The notes under the pieces are model-generated. The model made no database searches. It saw only the letters and a program-made list of their open reading frames with translations, and was not told the origin of the DNA. A DNA stretch of 42,479 nt from an uncultured Pelagibacteraceae bacterium. Its GTDB lineage: Bacteria; Pseudomonadota; Alphaproteobacteria; Pelagibacterales; Pelagibacteraceae. How positions within the stretch are numbered: the first letter of the stretch is position 1; each line of letters begins with the position of its first letter. The translations under genes were made by a program, and so were the position numbers. Positions 15,264 to 22,825 of the stretch are shown piece after piece. The stretch is taken from contig CACLSR010000007.1 in assembly GCA_902609685.1 (NCBI GenBank), positions 1 to 42,479 on the forward strand, given 5' to 3'.

Positions 15264-16562
15264 ATGAAGAATAATAATTTAATAATTGTTGGATTGGGAT
15301 CTATTGGAGCAAATCTAGCTCAATTCTTATTAAGCTGTAATTACAAAGTTTCAGTTTGGGATAAAGATTTATCAAAACTAAAAAACTTTTCAAAAAAAAA
15401 TAAAATTAAATTCAAAAATAAATTTTCCAAAAATCGTTTTAAAAATAATGTTGTTATCTTGACTATTAATGCGGGTAAAAACGTAGATAACTTTATTTTA
15501 AAAAATTTAAAATTTTTAAAAAAAATAAGATATTTGATTGATCTAGGCAACAACCATCCAAATGATACTTTACGAAGATTTAATTTTTTAAAAAAGAATA
15601 AGATTATTTATATTAACCCGGGATTCTCAGGTGGTGTTGATGGTGCTAAAGGCAAAGCTTCTTTGATGTTAAGTTGTAATAAAAGTCAATTGAAATACTT
15701 GAATGATCTTCTTTTAGATATTTCTGGAAATAAAATAAAATCAATTAAATTGGTTGGAAAAAAACCACAAGCGGGAAATTATGTAAAAATAATTCATAAT
15801 TCAATTGAATATGCAATACTTCAAAGTCTTGCTGATTATTATCTTATACTCAAGAAATTTATAAAATGTTCTGACCATAAAATATTAAAAGAAATATTAT
15901 TTTTAGAAAAGAAATTTAACAATTTTTATTTATTAAATATATTTAAAGAAATAATTTTAAAAAAAACAAATTTAAAAAAAATAATTGATAAAGTTGAAGA
16001 TAATAATACCGGTGCTTGGGCTGCTCAAATGTGTATGAAATATAAATTTCCAGCACAAATATTACACGCCTCAGTCGATGCGAGATACTTATCAAAATCC
16101 AATAAGTTTACAAAACCTTTTAATAATAAAATTTCTCATTTAAATATAAGAACTTTAACAGAATCTTTAATTCTAATTATTAAATTTAGTTATATTCAGG
16201 GTTTTGGTTTGTTAAATGAAATTAACAAAAAAGAAAAACTTGGACTTAATTTAAATAACATTATTTTAAATTGGAAATTTAATAGTATTATTAGATCAAA
16301 TTTATTAGAAAATTTTTCAAAATATATAAAAAAAAACAAGTTTAATTTAAGTTTTGTATACAAAAAAATTTTTTCACAAAAAAAATTAAATATACTTTTG
16401 AAAACCTTGAGAGAATTGTCTTTAAATAACTTATATCCATCAACTTTTGTATCTGTAGGAGTATGGATATTCCATAATCAAAAATTACACTTTAGTTCTT
16501 TTTCATTAGTGCAAAAAATGAGAAATATTTTTGGTAATCATAATATTAAGATTAAAAATTGA
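15264..16562 (+). CDS. gnd: 6-phosphogluconate dehydrogenase, divergent, probably NAD-preferring
   Basis: 432 residues; oxidative decarboxylation of 6-phosphogluconate to ribulose 5-phosphate. N-terminal Rossmann fold with GLGSIGANLA at about 10-19. Conserved substrate-site elements remain: NPGFSGGVDGAKGKASLM (usual SGG-x2-GA), GNYVKIIHNSIEYA with the catalytic lysine, HN and glutamate, NNTGAWAAQ and terminal FGNH. The residue after strand beta-2 is acidic (VSVWDKD) where NADP-dependent enzymes have N-R-S/T, which points to NAD+. It is shorter than the 470-residue canonical form and very rich in Lys, Asn and Ile. Divergent from the lactonase and followed directly by gluconokinase. Confidence 0.85.
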   Translation: MKNNNLIIVGLGSIGANLAQFLLSCNYKVSVWDKDLSKLKNFSKKNKIKFKNKFSKNRFKNNVVILTINAGKNVDNFILKNLKFLKKIRYLIDLGNNHPNDTLRRFNFLKKNKIIYINPGFSGGVDGAKGKASLMLSCNKSQLKYLNDLLLDISGNKIKSIKLVGKKPQAGNYVKIIHNSIEYAILQSLADYYLILKKFIKCSDHKILKEILFLEKKFNNFYLLNIFKEIILKKTNLKKIIDKVEDNNTGAWAAQMCMKYKFPAQILHASVDARYLSKSNKFTKPFNNKISHLNIRTLTESLILIIKFSYIQGFGLLNEINKKEKLGLNLNNIILNWKFNSIIRSNLLENFSKYIKKNKFNLSFVYKKIFSQKKLNILLKTLRELSLNNLYPSTFVSVGVWIFHNQKLHFSSFSLVQKMRNIFGNHNIKIKN

Positions 16563-16567
16563 ATTTT

Positions 16568-17068
16568 ATGTATTTTTTTTTAGTCGGACCAGCAGGAAGT
16601 GGGAAGTCCACGATTGGAGAGAAATTCAATCGATTGAAATTATTCAGGCATATTGAAGGGGATCAATTTCACCCAAAAAAAAATATTAAAAAAATGGTTA
16701 GTGGAAAAATTTTAACTTTTAAAGACAGAAAACCATGGCTAAATAAGATTAATTTTTTTTTAAGATCCAAAAAAAATACAAACATTAATTATGTTATTTC
16801 TTGTTCAGCATTAAAAAAATCTTATAGAAGTTTACTTTCAAAAAAGCTTGATAATTGCTTTTTTTTTTACCTTAAATGTAGTGATAAAGAATTATTTATT
16901 CGAAATTTAAGGCGTAATCATTTTTTTCCAATATCTTTATTAAACAATCAAATTAAAAATTTTGAGTTTTCAAAAGATCTCATTGTTATCAAGTCTACTT
17001 CCAACATCAATAAAGTTTACTCAATTACTAAAAAAAAATTCTTTAATCTTCTTAACAAAAAATCATAA
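16568..17068 (+). CDS. gntK: Gluconokinase (GntK type)
   Basis: About 166 residues. P-loop GPAGSGKST sits right at the N-terminus, followed by GDQFHPKKNIKKMVSG, the gluconate-binding segment of GntK (GD-x2-HP), DRKPWL and SCSALKKSYRSLL, all matching bacterial gluconokinase. It phosphorylates gluconate to 6-phosphogluconate, the substrate of the dehydrogenase upstream. Start taken as ATG 16568; a TTG at 16559 overlapping the gnd stop would add three residues and cannot be excluded. With the lactonase this makes a three-step path lactone, gluconate, 6-phosphogluconate, ribulose 5-phosphate. Convergent with umuC, 2 bases between stops. Confidence 0.9.
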   Translation: MYFFLVGPAGSGKSTIGEKFNRLKLFRHIEGDQFHPKKNIKKMVSGKILTFKDRKPWLNKINFFLRSKKNTNINYVISCSALKKSYRSLLSKKLDNCFFFYLKCSDKELFIRNLRRNHFFPISLLNNQIKNFEFSKDLIVIKSTSNINKVYSITKKKFFNLLNKKS

Positions 17069-17070
17069 TT

Positions 17071-18348
17071 CTATGTTCCTATTTTAGGTAAGGAATAAAA
17101 ATCAGCAGTATCTATTTTAGAAGAATATTGTCTTCTCATATTCCATTTTTTATGAACCCCAGCGCTTGCAAGACTTAAAGTGGATCTGCCATATCTATAA
17201 TTGGTGTTATCAATTGATCGCATTAAACTTTTTATTTTTTCATCTTTTTCAGATGAAAATAAATTTTTTCTACCATCGTCATTACGTAGTCCTGTCAGCA
17301 TTACACCTGCTTTTTGATAACGGTAACCATTTTTAAATATGCTTTCCAGTATTGAAACTGCAGTTTTAACAGTTTCAATGCTATTGTTTGTTGCAATAGG
17401 AAAATCAACTGTTTTAGCATTTGAATAATAACCATAGTCTCTTTGAAAAGGACTGGTTCTAACAAAAACTGTAATTGCTTTTGCAACTAAAGACTCTGAT
17501 CTAATTTTTTCAGACGCATTTAAACAATAGTTGGCAACTGCTTCTTTTAGTTCTTGAAATTTTTCAATCCTTTTACCAAACGACCTTGAAACTACACAGC
17601 TCTTTCTTTTAGTCTGGGTAGTTTCTAAATTGATACAAGGTATTCCTCTAAGTTCCATTGCGGTTCTAGAGCTTAAAACATTAGAACATTTTTTAATCCA
17701 GGTATTAGACTTATTCTTAAGTTGCTTAGCGTTATAGATACCATTTTTTTGATAGAATTTTGTTAGCTGTCTACCAACACCCCATACGTCATTTATTTCA
17801 ACTTTTTCTAAAATAGGGTCTAAATTTTCTATTCCAATTAAACTCGTTACCCCTGATTGTTTTTTCTTAGCAATATGATTTGCAACTTTGCTTAAAGTTT
17901 TAGTTTTAGCAATACCGATACTGGTTGGAATACCAGTCCATTGCAAAACTGTTTCTCTAATTTCTCTACCAACTTTTTCAACTTCAGAGTCTGGAAAATT
18001 GGATAAATCTATAAATGCTTCATCAATAGAATACACTTCTATTTCAGTATTAAATCTTTTAAGTGTTCTCATTACTCTTCTAGATAAATCTCCATACAAA
18101 GAATAATTTGATGAAAAAACCTCGACTTTATTTTTAACAATAATATCTTTTGCTTTAAAATAAGGTTCACCCATTTTAATCCCCAAAGCTTTTGCTTCAT
18201 TGGATCTAGAAATAATACAACCATCATTATTTGATAGTACAACTACAGGTTTTTTTCTTATTCTTGGATTGAATAATCTTTCACATGAAACATAGAAAGA
18301 GTTACAATCAACCAAGCCTATTTTTTTAGTACGTTGAATGGATGACAT
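17071..18348 (-). CDS. umuC: DNA polymerase V catalytic subunit (Y-family)
   Basis: 425 residues, full length for UmuC. Y-family motifs: VDCNSFYVSCER at 13-24 with metal ligand D14, NNDGCIISRSNEAKALGIKMGEP at 40-62, and YSIDEAFIDLS at 106-116 with catalytic D109 and E110, then the thumb region VWGVGR and the little-finger domain after about 235. Performs translesion synthesis with UmuD'. The ATG lies inside the last 23 bases of umuD, so the genes are translationally coupled. Expression follows the umuD operator. Confidence 0.96.
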   Translation of the reverse strand: MSSIQRTKKIGLVDCNSFYVSCERLFNPRIRKKPVVVLSNNDGCIISRSNEAKALGIKMGEPYFKAKDIIVKNKVEVFSSNYSLYGDLSRRVMRTLKRFNTEIEVYSIDEAFIDLSNFPDSEVEKVGREIRETVLQWTGIPTSIGIAKTKTLSKVANHIAKKKQSGVTSLIGIENLDPILEKVEINDVWGVGRQLTKFYQKNGIYNAKQLKNKSNTWIKKCSNVLSSRTAMELRGIPCINLETTQTKRKSCVVSRSFGKRIEKFQELKEAVANYCLNASEKIRSESLVAKAITVFVRTSPFQRDYGYYSNAKTVDFPIATNNSIETVKTAVSILESIFKNGYRYQKAGVMLTGLRNDDGRKNLFSSEKDEKIKSLMRSIDNTNYRYGRSTLSLASAGVHKKWNMRRQYSSKIDTADFYSLPKIGT

Positions 18349-18721
18349 AAGTCACAACTCCCCAAATAAACACGTCTTCTTCTTCGTTAATCAAAATTCT
18401 ATTAGAAAAATCTTTAGAGCCTGAGGATAGAAATTTTTTATCTCTTTCTTGAACCAAAGTTTTAACTACAAGCTCGTCATGAACATTTGCGATAACAGTT
18501 GAAAAGTTTTTTGGTTTTAAACTTTTGTCGACAACTAATAAATCCCCATCGTTAATCCCAACATCAACCATAGATTTTCCCTGTACTCGGATGATGAAAG
18601 TGGCAGGAACATTTTTGATTAAATGCATGTTTAGATCAATATCTTCTTCGATATAATCAGTGGCAGGCGATGGAAAACCAGCGCCAGCTTTATGAAGATA
18701 ATAGGGAATAGTCAGCTTCAT
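18326..18721 (-). CDS. umuD: UmuD, LexA-like self-cleaving subunit of DNA polymerase V
   Basis: 131-residue S24-family peptidase without a DNA-binding domain. The self-cleavage site is A14-G15 in AGAGFPSPA. Catalytic serine S50 is in QGKSM and the lysine K87 in VVKTL, giving the Ser-Lys dyad. RecA-stimulated cleavage makes UmuD', which activates UmuC. A LexA-type operator directly abuts the start codon and overlaps the predicted transcription start, so damage-inducible expression is expected. No lexA gene is in the window. Confidence 0.94.
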   Translation of the reverse strand: MKLTIPYYLHKAGAGFPSPATDYIEEDIDLNMHLIKNVPATFIIRVQGKSMVDVGINDGDLLVVDKSLKPKNFSTVIANVHDELVVKTLVQERDKKFLSSGSKDFSNRILINEEEDVFIWGVVTYVIHSTY

Positions 18722-18736
18722 GTTCTTGTTTTGTTC
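18722..18736 (-). promoter_or_regulatory. LexA/SOS operator of umuDC
   Basis: GTTC-N7-GTTC on the plus strand (18722-18725 and 18733-18736), i.e. GAAC-N7-GAAC read toward umuD. This is the exact alphaproteobacterial SOS box. It touches the ATG of umuD with no spacing, so LexA bound here would cover the transcription start. Confidence 0.88.
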
Positions 18737-18739
18737 TTA

Positions 18740-18768
18740 TTTGTAGCGCAGTTATACAATACAGTCAA
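18740..18768 (-). promoter_or_regulatory. Sigma70 promoter of umuDC
   Basis: Minus-strand -35 TTGACT (18763-18768), 17-base spacer and -10 TACAAA (18740-18745). The predicted start falls inside the adjacent SOS box, leaving a leader of about 10-15 bases without an obvious SD. Confidence 0.72.
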
Positions 18769-18792
18769 TAGGTTGTATTTTGAGTCCGTAAT

Positions 18793-18814
18793 TGAATCAA
18801 AACTGAATCAAAAC
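18793..18814 (+). repeat. Two tandem copies of an 11-bp repeat
   Basis: TGAATCAAAAC occurs twice without a gap (18793-18803 and 18804-18814) between the divergent umuD and GFA-family genes. It lies upstream of both promoters and may be a pair of same-face regulator sites (11 bases is about one helical turn). No known regulator assigned. Confidence 0.55.
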
Positions 18815-18881
18815 GTGAACATCGAAACTATATTTTGTATGCTTGTGGATAACTTCAACCAAGGATAGTTTAAAACATCAA

Positions 18882-19244
18882 ATGAAAAAACTAATTTGTC
18901 ATTGTGGAGCTGTAGAAGCAGAAATTAATTTAGATGGAGATTTAGCTAAAGTAATAAAATGTAATTGTTCAATTTGTAAAAGAAAAGGTGCAATTATGTC
19001 GATGGTAAAAAATGAAGATTTTAAAATTACTAAAGGTGAAGATAAATTAAAACTATATCAATTTCACTCAAAAGTAGCCAAACATTACTTCTGTTCTGAG
19101 TGTGGAATTTATACACATCATAATCCAAGAATCAATCCAGCCATGACAGGATTTAATGTTGGTTGTATTGATGAAATAAATACTTTTGATATGAAAGAAG
19201 TTCCAGTAAACGATGGCCAAAATCATCCATTGGATAAAAAATAA
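18882..19244 (+). CDS. GFA family (glutathione-dependent formaldehyde-activating-like) zinc protein
   Basis: 120 residues from the ATG at 18882 (MKKLICHCGAVE). Zinc-binding cysteines follow the GFA/CENP-V pattern: CHCG at 6-9, CNCSICKRKG near 32-41 and FCSECG near 77-82. The name comes from Gfa, but most family members have no proven formaldehyde activity, so function is unknown. A TTG at 18843 in frame would add 13 unlike residues and was not used. Five bases separate it from the glycerate kinase gene; together they start a plus-strand run reaching the TolC-like gene. Confidence 0.85.
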   Translation: MKKLICHCGAVEAEINLDGDLAKVIKCNCSICKRKGAIMSMVKNEDFKITKGEDKLKLYQFHSKVAKHYFCSECGIYTHHNPRINPAMTGFNVGCIDEINTFDMKEVPVNDGQNHPLDKK

Positions 19245-19249
19245 TTTTC

Positions 19250-20179
19250 ATGCAACAATTCAGCTTATGCTTTGGTAAGGTAAAAAAAGATTGTTTAAAG
19301 TTTATTAAATCTCAAGAAACAAAAGCAGATAAATTTAAGAATAAGGAAAGAATGATAAAATCTTTCTTAATTCCATTATGTTTTTGGATTAGTAAAAAAG
19401 CTGATAAAAAAAGACCTTATTTTGTGGGTTTAGCAGGAGGCCAAGGTACAGGTAAAACCACCATAAGTTCACTCATTAAGATAATTTTAACAAAGTACTT
19501 TAAATTAAAAGTTTTCAGAATTTCTATAGATGATTTTTATAAAACTAGAAAAGAGAGAATAAATTTATCTAATAAAATTCACCCAATGCTTTTAACTAGA
19601 GGGGTACCAGGAACACATGATATTAATATGATGTTAAGTTTTTTTAGAAAGGCAAAAAGTAGAAAATTTAAAAGGCTGAAATTGCCAACATTTAATAAAG
19701 CAATAGATGACCGCTTTCACAAAAAGAATTGGTATGATTTAAAAGCAAGACCTGATGTAATAATTTTCGAAGGTTGGTGTGTTGGTGCAAAATCAGAAAA
19801 AAATAGTACTTTAAAGAAAAATATCAATTCTCTGGAAAAAGCCAAAGATCAAAGACAAATTTGGAGAAAATACGTGAACCAGCAATTGAAATCAAAATAC
19901 AAAAACTTATATTCCCAACTTAATTGTTTAATTTATTTAAGAGCAAAAAATTTTAGTTTGCTGCAGAAATGGAGATTGAAACAAGAGAGAAAACTTTGGG
20001 TAAAAAGTAAACTAAAATCCAATTTAAAAATAATGAGTAGAGGAGATGTCATCAATTTTATGCAGACATATCAAAGAATAACCCAGAATATGTTTAAAAA
20101 TATGCCTAAATACGCATCTATAATTTTTAATCTAAATAGTAACCATCAGATCAAATCTGCAGTATATAAAAGTAAATGA
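19250..20179 (+). CDS. D-glycerate 3-kinase (GLYK/Tda10-like P-loop kinase)
   Basis: 309 residues. P-loop GLAGGQGTGKTT at 60-71, ISIDDFYKTRKER (Walker-B-like aspartates of the phosphoribulokinase/uridine kinase fold), then LTRGVPGTHDINMM and IIFEGWCVGA, the segments that mark the plant GLYK / yeast Tda10 / E. coli YggC group. Predicted product is 3-phosphoglycerate from D-glycerate. In an organism with a glycine cleavage system and glycolate/glyoxylate metabolism this would return C2 carbon to central metabolism. Its last codons overlap the TolC-like gene start by 4 bases (ATGA). The assignment over a pantothenate or uridine kinase rests on the RGVPGTHD and GWC motifs. Confidence 0.8.
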   Translation: MQQFSLCFGKVKKDCLKFIKSQETKADKFKNKERMIKSFLIPLCFWISKKADKKRPYFVGLAGGQGTGKTTISSLIKIILTKYFKLKVFRISIDDFYKTRKERINLSNKIHPMLLTRGVPGTHDINMMLSFFRKAKSRKFKRLKLPTFNKAIDDRFHKKNWYDLKARPDVIIFEGWCVGAKSEKNSTLKKNINSLEKAKDQRQIWRKYVNQQLKSKYKNLYSQLNCLIYLRAKNFSLLQKWRLKQERKLWVKSKLKSNLKIMSRGDVINFMQTYQRITQNMFKNMPKYASIIFNLNSNHQIKSAVYKSK

Positions 20180-21471
20180 AAAAAATAATTTTAATTTTTT
20201 TAGGTACATTGTTTTTATTTTCAAAAGTTAATGCAGAAACCTTTTCTAGTGCTTTATCAAAAGCTTATAAAAATAATTCAGAGCTTAACGCAGAAAGAGA
20301 AAATATTAATGTTTCTGAACAAGATCTAAACATTGCAAGAGGATCTTATTTACCCACGATTACTCTTGAGGGAACTCAAAGTCAGGAAGATACAAACAAA
20401 CTTACTAATCAAAGTGGGGGAGATGCTTCAATTAGTGATGTGGATCCATCAACAAGATCAGTTTCAATTACTCAAACTTTGATAGATTTTGGTAGAGGTG
20501 CAGATCTTGCAAAAAATAAGATAGGTATTGATCTTGCAAAAGCAAAATTATTAAAAAAAGAACAAGATATCTTATATAAAACTACAGAGGCTTATACGGG
20601 GCTAATTTCAGCAAATGAAAAGTTGGAAATTAATAGAACAAATGTTGAGCTTTTAAGCAGACAAGTTGAGACTGATAGAATTAGACTTAGTAGAGGTCAA
20701 ATTTCTTTATCAGATGTTTCTCAATCAGAGTCCTCTTTAGCAGGCGCTGAGGCACAATTTATTAAAGCACAAAATGATTTATTAACTAGTAAATTAAATT
20801 ATGAAAATATTATAGGTAGCATTAATGATGTGCAATCATTGGATAAAAGTTCAATTATAAATTATGAACTTCCAGGAGATCTTAATTCAGCAATTGAGCT
20901 TTCAAAGAAAAATAATCCTGATTTAATAATTGCAAAGTTAGAGTATGAACAATCCATTAAAGATAAATCAATAGCTAAATCTGATTTAGCACCTACTGCG
21001 AAATTATCTTTTGAAAGATCATATACTGAGGATTTAAATACAACATATGATGAGAGAGAAAAAGATACTGTTAAAGCAACTGTTTCGTGGCCTTTTTTTT
21101 CAGGTGGTAAAAACATTGCTAAATATAAAAAAAATCAAAGTTTAGAAAATAGAAAAAGATTGATTTTAGATAGTGCCGTAAAACAAAATCAAACTGATGT
21201 AGCTAGCGCCTGGTCTAATTATCAATCTAATAGAAGTTTACTTAATTCTGTTCAATCCCAAGTTAAAGCTGCTGAAATTGCTAATGAAGGAATTACAGCC
21301 GAATATAATAGTGGTGCAGGAAGAACAACTTTAGAGGTCATTCAATCCAACTCATTACTTTTGAATGCTCAAATTTCTTTGGCAGATTCTGAGAGAAATT
21401 ACATTTTATCCCAGTTTAATTTGTTAAAGTCCTTAGGATTGCTAAACAGCGATTATCTAAAAATAAGATAA
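20176..21471 (+). CDS. tolC: TolC-family outer membrane efflux/secretion channel protein
   Basis: 431 residues with signal peptide (about 1-20, ending VNA-E). Two repeated OEP domains of long alpha-helical hairpins: the first about 23-205, the second about 225-425, with TLIDFGRGADLAKNK and PFFSGGKNIAKYKKN at equivalent strand-to-helix transitions, and the terminal AGRTTLEVIQSNSLLLNAQISLAD region of TolC. Forms a trimeric channel linking inner-membrane exporters to the outside. No fusion protein or pump gene is beside it, so its partners are elsewhere. Overlaps the kinase gene by 4 bases. Confidence 0.92.
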   Translation: MKKIILIFLGTLFLFSKVNAETFSSALSKAYKNNSELNAERENINVSEQDLNIARGSYLPTITLEGTQSQEDTNKLTNQSGGDASISDVDPSTRSVSITQTLIDFGRGADLAKNKIGIDLAKAKLLKKEQDILYKTTEAYTGLISANEKLEINRTNVELLSRQVETDRIRLSRGQISLSDVSQSESSLAGAEAQFIKAQNDLLTSKLNYENIIGSINDVQSLDKSSIINYELPGDLNSAIELSKKNNPDLIIAKLEYEQSIKDKSIAKSDLAPTAKLSFERSYTEDLNTTYDEREKDTVKATVSWPFFSGGKNIAKYKKNQSLENRKRLILDSAVKQNQTDVASAWSNYQSNRSLLNSVQSQVKAAEIANEGITAEYNSGAGRTTLEVIQSNSLLLNAQISLADSERNYILSQFNLLKSLGLLNSDYLKIR

Positions 21472-21502
21472 TTATTGGTTTTTTGAGGAAAAATAAAATA
21501 TC

Positions 21503-21530
21503 TTGCCAATGAGAACAAAATGTGTACATT
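21503..21530 (+). promoter_or_regulatory. recA promoter with SOS-like box between -35 and -10
   Basis: TTGCCA (21503-21508), spacer 16, TACATT (21525-21530). Inside the spacer GAAC-N7-GTAC (21513-21516 and 21524-21527) matches the alphaproteobacterial SOS box GAAC-N7-GAAC with one change in the second half. TATGAT at 21536-21541 is an alternative -10. LexA bound here would block RNA polymerase. Confidence 0.65.
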
Positions 21531-21576
21531 TATTTTATGATTCGAGTGTTAAAAAAAGCAAGAAAAGAGGCAAAAA

Positions 21577-22725
21577 ATGACAAAAAATAACTTAAAAGTA
21601 GTTAAATCTACAAAAGATCAAGAATTGGATATTAAAGAAAAAAACAAAGCATTAGATGCTGCGATTAGCCAGATAACTGACAATTTTGGAAAAGGTTCAG
21701 TTATGAAGCTGGGCGAAAAAAGAGCGATGGATATCGAGTCGATATCTACAGGTTCTTTAAGTTTAGATTTAGCTTTAGGAATAGGTGGTTTACCTAAAGG
21801 AAGAATTATTGAAGTTTATGGACCAGAGAGTTCTGGAAAAACAACATTAGCATTACAAGTAGTTGCTGAAGCTCAAAAGGCGGGTGGAATTTGTGCATTC
21901 GTTGATGCGGAGCATGCTTTAGATCCAGTCTATGCAAAAAAATTAGGAGTGAATACCGAAGAGCTTTTAATTTCTCAACCAGATGCAGGTGAGCAAGCTT
22001 TAGAAATCGCTGATACGTTAGTAAAATCAGGCTCTATTTCAGTTATCGTAATTGACTCTGTTGCAGCTTTAACTCCAAAAGCTGAAATTGAAGGTGAGAT
22101 GGGTGATCATCATGTTGGTCTTCAATCAAGATTAATGAGTCAGGCTTTAAGAAAATTAACTGGTTCAATTTCAAATACAAACACAATGATGATTTTTATT
22201 AACCAAATTAGAATGAAAATTGGAGTTATGTTTGGAAGTCCAGAAACAACATCAGGTGGAAATGCGTTGAAGTTTTATTCATCTGTAAGAATGGATATTA
22301 GAAGAATTGGTGCTATCAAAGATAAAGATGAAATTATCGGCAATACTACAAGAGTAAAAGTAGTTAAGAATAAAGTTGCACCACCATTTAAAGTTGTTGA
22401 GTTTGACTTAATGTATGGCAGAGGAATTAGCAAAATGGGTGAGTTAGTTGATCTAGGTGCTAAAGCTGACATTATTGAAAAATCAGGAGCATGGTATGCT
22501 TATAAGGGTGAAAAAATAGGTCAAGGTAGAGAAAATGCAAAAACTTACCTTGCTCAAAATCCTAAAGTTGCTGCAGAAATAGAAATGGCAATTAGAGAAA
22601 AAGCAGGTGTGATTTCAAAGAAAATTGAAGGAAATCCATTAAGTCCTGAAAAAATTGAAAAAGAGAAGAAAGTAGCTGAAAAAGAAGAGGCTGCAAAAGA
22701 AGCTACTCCTTCCAAAAAGAACTAA
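21577..22725 (+). CDS. recA: Recombinase A
   Basis: 382 residues. Core motifs: Walker [10 protein letters not shown] at about 87-95, the VDAEHALD segment, Walker [10 protein letters not shown], loop L1 region [46 protein letters not shown] (loop L2 and ATP cap) and an acidic/lysine-rich C-terminal tail. Drives homologous recombination and is the coprotease for LexA and UmuD cleavage, so it links functionally to umuDC 3 kb upstream. SD-like GAGG ends 6 bases before the ATG. An N-terminal extension of about 25 residues ([15 protein letters not shown]...) precedes the usual start. Followed by a terminator. Confidence 0.99.
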   Translation: MTKNNLKVVKSTKDQELDIKEKNKALDAAISQITDNFGKGSVMKLGEKRAMDIESISTGSLSLDLALGIGGLPKGRIIEVYGPESSGKTTLALQVVAEAQKAGGICAFVDAEHALDPVYAKKLGVNTEELLISQPDAGEQALEIADTLVKSGSISVIVIDSVAALTPKAEIEGEMGDHHVGLQSRLMSQALRKLTGSISNTNTMMIFINQIRMKIGVMFGSPETTSGGNALKFYSSVRMDIRRIGAIKDKDEIIGNTTRVKVVKNKVAPPFKVVEFDLMYGRGISKMGELVDLGAKADIIEKSGAWYAYKGEKIGQGRENAKTYLAQNPKVAAEIEMAIREKAGVISKKIEGNPLSPEKIEKEKKVAEKEEAAKEATPSKKN

Positions 22726-22750
22726 AATTAAAGGTCATCTTTAAATTATA

Positions 22751-22775
22751 AAAGGCGCTTGTTATAAGCGCCTTT
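22751..22775 (+). terminator. Hairpin terminator after recA
   Basis: AAAGGCGCTT (22751-22760) and AAGCGCCTTT (22766-22775) form a perfect 10-bp stem with loop GTTAT. The tract after it is TTTCCCCCTTTA rather than a pure T run, so termination may be partial or helped by other factors. Confidence 0.78.
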
Positions 22776-22792
22776 CCCCCTTTATCCCTAAC

Positions 22793-22820
22793 TAGACATA
22801 GAATAAAAAAGCTGTATTTT
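22793..22820 (+). promoter_or_regulatory. Possible alaS promoter giving a leaderless or near-leaderless mRNA
   Basis: TAGACA (22793-22798), 16-base spacer, TATTTT (22815-22820). The -10 ends only 5 bases before the alaS ATG (22826), so the normal start distance would place transcription initiation at or next to the A of ATG. Confidence 0.4.
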
Positions 22821-22825
22821 AAAGT

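Noticed and set aside
16559..16567. TTG start of gluconokinase overlapping the gnd stop.
   Set aside because: Possible, but the ATG at 16568 already gives a P-loop at the normal distance from the N-terminus.
12146..18768. Mobile element or prophage carrying the accessory genes.
   Set aside because: No integrase, transposase, terminal repeats or attachment-site duplication seen; the nearby tRNA-Leu at 3754-3839 is far from this stretch and intact.
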